Below, one piece after another: positions 6,743 to 8,311 of a stretch of 8,311 bases of DNA; positions within the stretch are counted from its first letter, which is position 1; each line of letters opens with the position of its first letter. The translations under genes were made by a program, and so were the position numbers. The notes below the pieces were generated by a model. It had not been told where the DNA came from, did not search any database, and was given only the letters and a program-made list of their open reading frames with translations. The DNA is from JABCPO02 sp963513115 (GTDB lineage: Bacteria > Bacillota > Clostridia > TANB77 > CAG-508), in NCBI GenBank assembly GCA_963513115.1, contig CAUPPN010000039.1, forward strand, positions 1-8,311. The letters are read 5' to 3'.

Positions 6743-6750
6743 TAGCGGCA
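6743..6750 (+). repeat. TAGCGGCA octamer, site 7
   Basis: The only copy outside a protein gene: between small RNA 2 and the promoter of small RNA 3, joined to the T run of the unit 2 terminator. Confidence 0.75.
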
Positions 6751-6777
6751 AAAAAAGAGAACCTATTGGTTCTCTTT
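6750..6777 (-). terminator. Intrinsic terminator of small RNA 2
   Basis: Ten-bp stem AAAGAGAACC/GGTTCTCTTT (6768-6777 with 6754-6763), 4-nt loop, then a T run on the minus strand. The T run leads directly into a TAGCGGCA octamer (6743-6750). Confidence 0.83.
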
Positions 6778-6984
6778 AACTATTGAATATATATAGGTAG
6801 TGTAGATTTAAAACGAACTAATTTTGTATTATAATTTTATTTGAAATATATTATATACATTTATTTTGGAGACTTATTATCTCATGAAGAGCCTGAGTTA
6901 ATGTAGTTCTGCTATACATATTCAATTAGTTAGTATAAGAAAATTAATTAATTTTCATATATTCATAAAATCATTTCCTATACT
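6751..6984 (-). ncRNA. Candidate small RNA 2 of the tandem array (~234 nt)
   Basis: Bounded by the promoter at 6992-7020 and the terminator at 6750-6777. The 5' end AGUAUAGGAAA pairs with UUUCUUAUACU (6974-6984 with 6932-6942) around a nested palindrome GAAAATTAATTAATTTTC. Its UAUAGG (6977-6982) could instead pair with CCUAUA (6792-6797) at the 3' end. An internal GAGA/UCUC hairpin lies near 6868-6883. Possible peptides are only a few codons and lack a ribosome binding site. Family unknown; shares its 5' hairpin design with units 3 and 4. Confidence 0.62.
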
Positions 6985-6991
6985 AAAGTTA

Positions 6992-7020
6992 AGTATAACA
7001 TAATAATATTATTATGTCAA
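6992..7020 (-). promoter_or_regulatory. Sigma-A-type promoter of small RNA 2
   Basis: Minus-strand TTGACA (7015-7020) and TATACT (6992-6997), 17-bp spacer. Predicted RNA start about 6984. Confidence 0.75.
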
Positions 7021-7044
7021 ACTTTTGAATCTTAAAATAAAAAC

Positions 7045-7075
7045 AAAAAAAAGAGCAAGCATTTTGCTTACCCTT
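7045..7075 (-). terminator. Intrinsic terminator of small RNA 1, probably also of serS
   Basis: Minus-strand stem AAGGGTAAGC/GCTTGCTCTT (7066-7075 with 7051-7060), loop AAAAT, then eight T (7045-7052). Two pairs are G-U or U-G only in minus-strand RNA, which fixes the orientation. It is the first terminator downstream of serS. Confidence 0.85.
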
Positions 7076-7236
7076 TTTTAGACAATACACAATTAATTTG
7101 GTGTTTATTTAAGTGTAATAGAAGCAATTGACGACGTTCTGAGTATAATTTAGGAATTTTTAATTAAATTGCATACTGTCTTGCACAAGAGACAAATTAT
7201 TGTCTGTCATATGGATAAAATATAATTAACTTGTGT
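7045..7236 (-). ncRNA. Candidate small RNA 1 of the tandem array (~192 nt)
   Basis: Bounded by a full-consensus promoter (7243-7271) and the terminator at 7045-7075. The predicted 5' end ACACAAGUUAAUU can form a 12-bp closing helix with AAUUAAUUGUGU (7224-7236 with 7087-7098, one bulged G). Its CACAAG can instead pair with CUUGUG at 7184-7189. Inside are hairpins AGACAA/UUGUCU and GCAAUU/AAUUGC. The only notable frame is 16 codons without a ribosome binding site. Length and the long closed rod recall 6S RNA, but I cannot confirm the central bubble or any family sequence. Confidence 0.65.
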
Positions 7237-7242
7237 AAATAT

Positions 7243-7271
7243 ATTATATATTCAATTACATAATTTGTCAA
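7243..7271 (-). promoter_or_regulatory. Sigma-A-type promoter of small RNA 1
   Basis: Minus-strand TTGACA (7266-7271) and TATAAT (7243-7248) with a 17-bp spacer, a full consensus match, starting only about 10 bp after the serS stop codon. Predicted RNA start about 7236. Confidence 0.82.
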
Positions 7272-7280
7272 CTATTCCAA

Positions 7281-8311
7281 TTATTTTTCTACTTTTATCT
7301 CTTCTAATCCACCCATATATTTTCTTAATGCTTCTGGTATATATATACTTCCATCTTCCCTTACATGATTTTCAACAAATGCTATTAGCATTCTAGGTGG
7401 TGCAACAACTGTATTATTTAATGTATGTGCAAAGTATGATTTTCCGTCTTCACCTTTAATACGTATTCCAAGTCTTCTAGCTTGTGCATCTGTTAAATTA
7501 GAACAACTTCCTACCTCAAAGTATTTCTTTTGTCTTGGAGACCAAGCTTCTACATCACAGCTTTTAGCTTTAAGGTCTGCTAAGTCACCTGAACATATAT
7601 CTAATGTTCTAACTGGTATTTCCATACTTCTAAATAGATCTACTGTATTTTGCCATAATTCATCATATATCTTATGACTATCTTCTGGCTTACAGATTAC
7701 TATCATTTCTTGTTTTTCGAATTGGTGTACTCTGTATATTCCTCTTTCTTCTATACCATGTGCACCCTTTTCTTTTCTGAAACATGGAGAATATGATGTT
7801 TTCTTAATTGGCATCTCACTTTCATCTAATGTTTTTCCAATAAATCTTCCAATCATTGTATGTTCACTTGTACCAATTAGGTATAATTCTTCACCTTCAA
7901 TTTTGTACATCATGCTGTCCATTTCCTCAAATGACATAACTCCTTCTACAATATTTTTTCTCATCATAAATGGTGGTATACAATATTTAAATCCTCTGTC
8001 TATCATAAAATCTCTTGCATATGAAAGTATTGCAGAGTGTAATCTTGCTATATTTCCATCTAAGTAATAGAATCCATTACCTGCTACATCTCTTGCAGAG
8101 TCTAAATCAATTCCTCCTACTTTTTCAAGTATCTCTACATGATATGGTATTTCAAAATCTGGTACTACAGGTTCTCCATATTTTTTAATTTCCACATTTT
8201 TAGAATCATCTTCACCTATTGGTACATCATCATCCATTATATTAGGGATTGTTAACATTATTTCTCTTAGTCTATCATTATTTTCTTTTTCATCATCTTC
8301 AAATTTTAATA
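7281..8311 (-). CDS. serS: Seryl-tRNA synthetase (5' end outside the window), archaeal-like motif set
   Basis: Class II aminoacyl-tRNA synthetase that charges tRNA-Ser. The frame is open to the right edge (its first visible residues read LKFEDDEKENNDRLREIMLT), so the ATG at 8258 is internal and the N-terminal tRNA-binding coiled coil is mostly missing. Family marks: TIPNIMDDDVPIGEDDSKNVEIKKYGEP joining the coiled coil to the catalytic domain, LIGTSEHTM (serine and ATP pocket), motif 2 SPCFRKEKGAHG with GIYRVHQFEKQEM, SGDLADLKAKSCDVEAWSP, GSCSNLTDAQARRLGIR, and motif 3 TLNNTVVAPPRMLIAF with the class Arg. Typical bacterial SerS reads FRSEAGSAG, EISSCSN and TLNGSGLAVGR at these places; the variants here recall archaeal enzymes, which suggests an old transfer or a divergent bacterial lineage. 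No own terminator separates it from small RNA 1. Confidence 0.93.
   Translation of the reverse strand, partial: LKFEDDEKENNDRLREIMLTIPNIMDDDVPIGEDDSKNVEIKKYGEPVVPDFEIPYHVEILEKVGGIDLDSARDVAGNGFYYLDGNIARLHSAILSYARDFMIDRGFKYCIPPFMMRKNIVEGVMSFEEMDSMMYKIEGEELYLIGTSEHTMIGRFIGKTLDESEMPIKKTSYSPCFRKEKGAHGIEERGIYRVHQFEKQEMIVICKPEDSHKIYDELWQNTVDLFRSMEIPVRTLDICSGDLADLKAKSCDVEAWSPRQKKYFEVGSCSNLTDAQARRLGIRIKGEDGKSYFAHTLNNTVVAPPRMLIAFVENHVREDGSIYIPEALRKYMGGLEEIKVEK

Noticed and set aside
7045..7236. Small toxin or peptide genes inside the array (for example a 16-codon frame in unit 1)
   Set aside because: The frames are very short, lack ribosome binding sites and hydrophobic toxin character, and are not shared between units.
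5751..7236. Calling the array RNAs 6S RNA or tmRNA outright
   Set aside because: Closing stems and length fit 6S loosely, but I could not verify the central bubble or conserved bases, and five tandem copies would be exceptional. tmRNA is excluded because there is no tRNA-Ala-like end or tag frame.
5751..7271. T-box or other riboswitch leaders, suggested by serial hairpin-terminators near a tRNA synthetase gene
   Set aside because: The units lie downstream of serS, each has its own promoter and terminator, no coding gene follows units 1-4, and I see no T-box consensus (GGGUGG-type) sequence. Unit 5 is separated from the thioesterase gene by its own terminator and a new promoter.
5751..7271. 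CRISPR array or tandem DNA repeat
   Set aside because: There are no short identical repeats with spacers and the ~300-bp units do not repeat in sequence. No cas genes are visible.
8256..8258. ATG as the start of serS
   Set aside because: The frame stays open to the window edge and the protein would lack its N-terminal tRNA-binding arm; the residues before this Met fit the end of that coiled coil.

Overview
The window comes from a very AT-rich bacterial chromosome (I judge it by eye at about one quarter G+C). It is most likely a low-GC Firmicute of clostridial affinity. It carries the bacterial trans-translation factor SmpB, the bacterial ribosome-assembly GTPase EngB, a clostridial-style XerC/D recombinase, AGGAG-type ribosome binding sites and TTGACA/TATAAT promoters, and it uses the standard genetic code. 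The species cannot be named from the sequence.

Layout. (1) Positions 1-1059, plus strand: a tyrosine recombinase of the XerC/D type, open at the left edge. (2) Positions 1135-1180: a long hairpin that ends this gene and the convergent operon. (3) Positions 5690 down to 1261, minus strand: a tight seven-gene operon with an extended -10 promoter. In order it encodes a hotdog thioesterase, EngB, a small single-pass membrane protein of unknown function, SmpB, RNase HI, a stand-alone GlmU-type acetyltransferase domain, and a CoA-disulfide-reductase/NADH-oxidase-like flavoprotein. Several junctions overlap or touch, which suggests translational coupling. The theme is mixed housekeeping: ribosome assembly and rescue, RNA-DNA hybrid removal, cell-wall precursor synthesis and redox. 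(4) Positions 5751-7271, minus strand: about 1.5 kb without protein genes, but not empty. It holds five consecutive units, each with a near-consensus sigma-A promoter with an exactly 17-bp spacer, a 190-280 nt structured non-coding stretch, and an intrinsic terminator. I read this as a tandem array of five small RNA genes. They are not obvious sequence copies, but three share a 5' hairpin, and in all five a segment in or near the 5' end can pair with the 3' end just before the terminator. (5) Positions 7281-8311, minus strand: seryl-tRNA synthetase, open at the right edge, with motifs that look archaeal-like rather than typically bacterial.

Scattered across the window is a perfect octamer, TAGCGGCA, seven times in 8.3 kb. 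It accounts for every GCGGC/GCCGC I could find and lies in three different codon phases and one non-coding site. It looks like a selected DNA-level signal (Chi-like, since it contains the Bacillus AddAB Chi AGCGG, or DNA-uptake-like). The small RNA array and this octamer are the two observations most worth pursuing.
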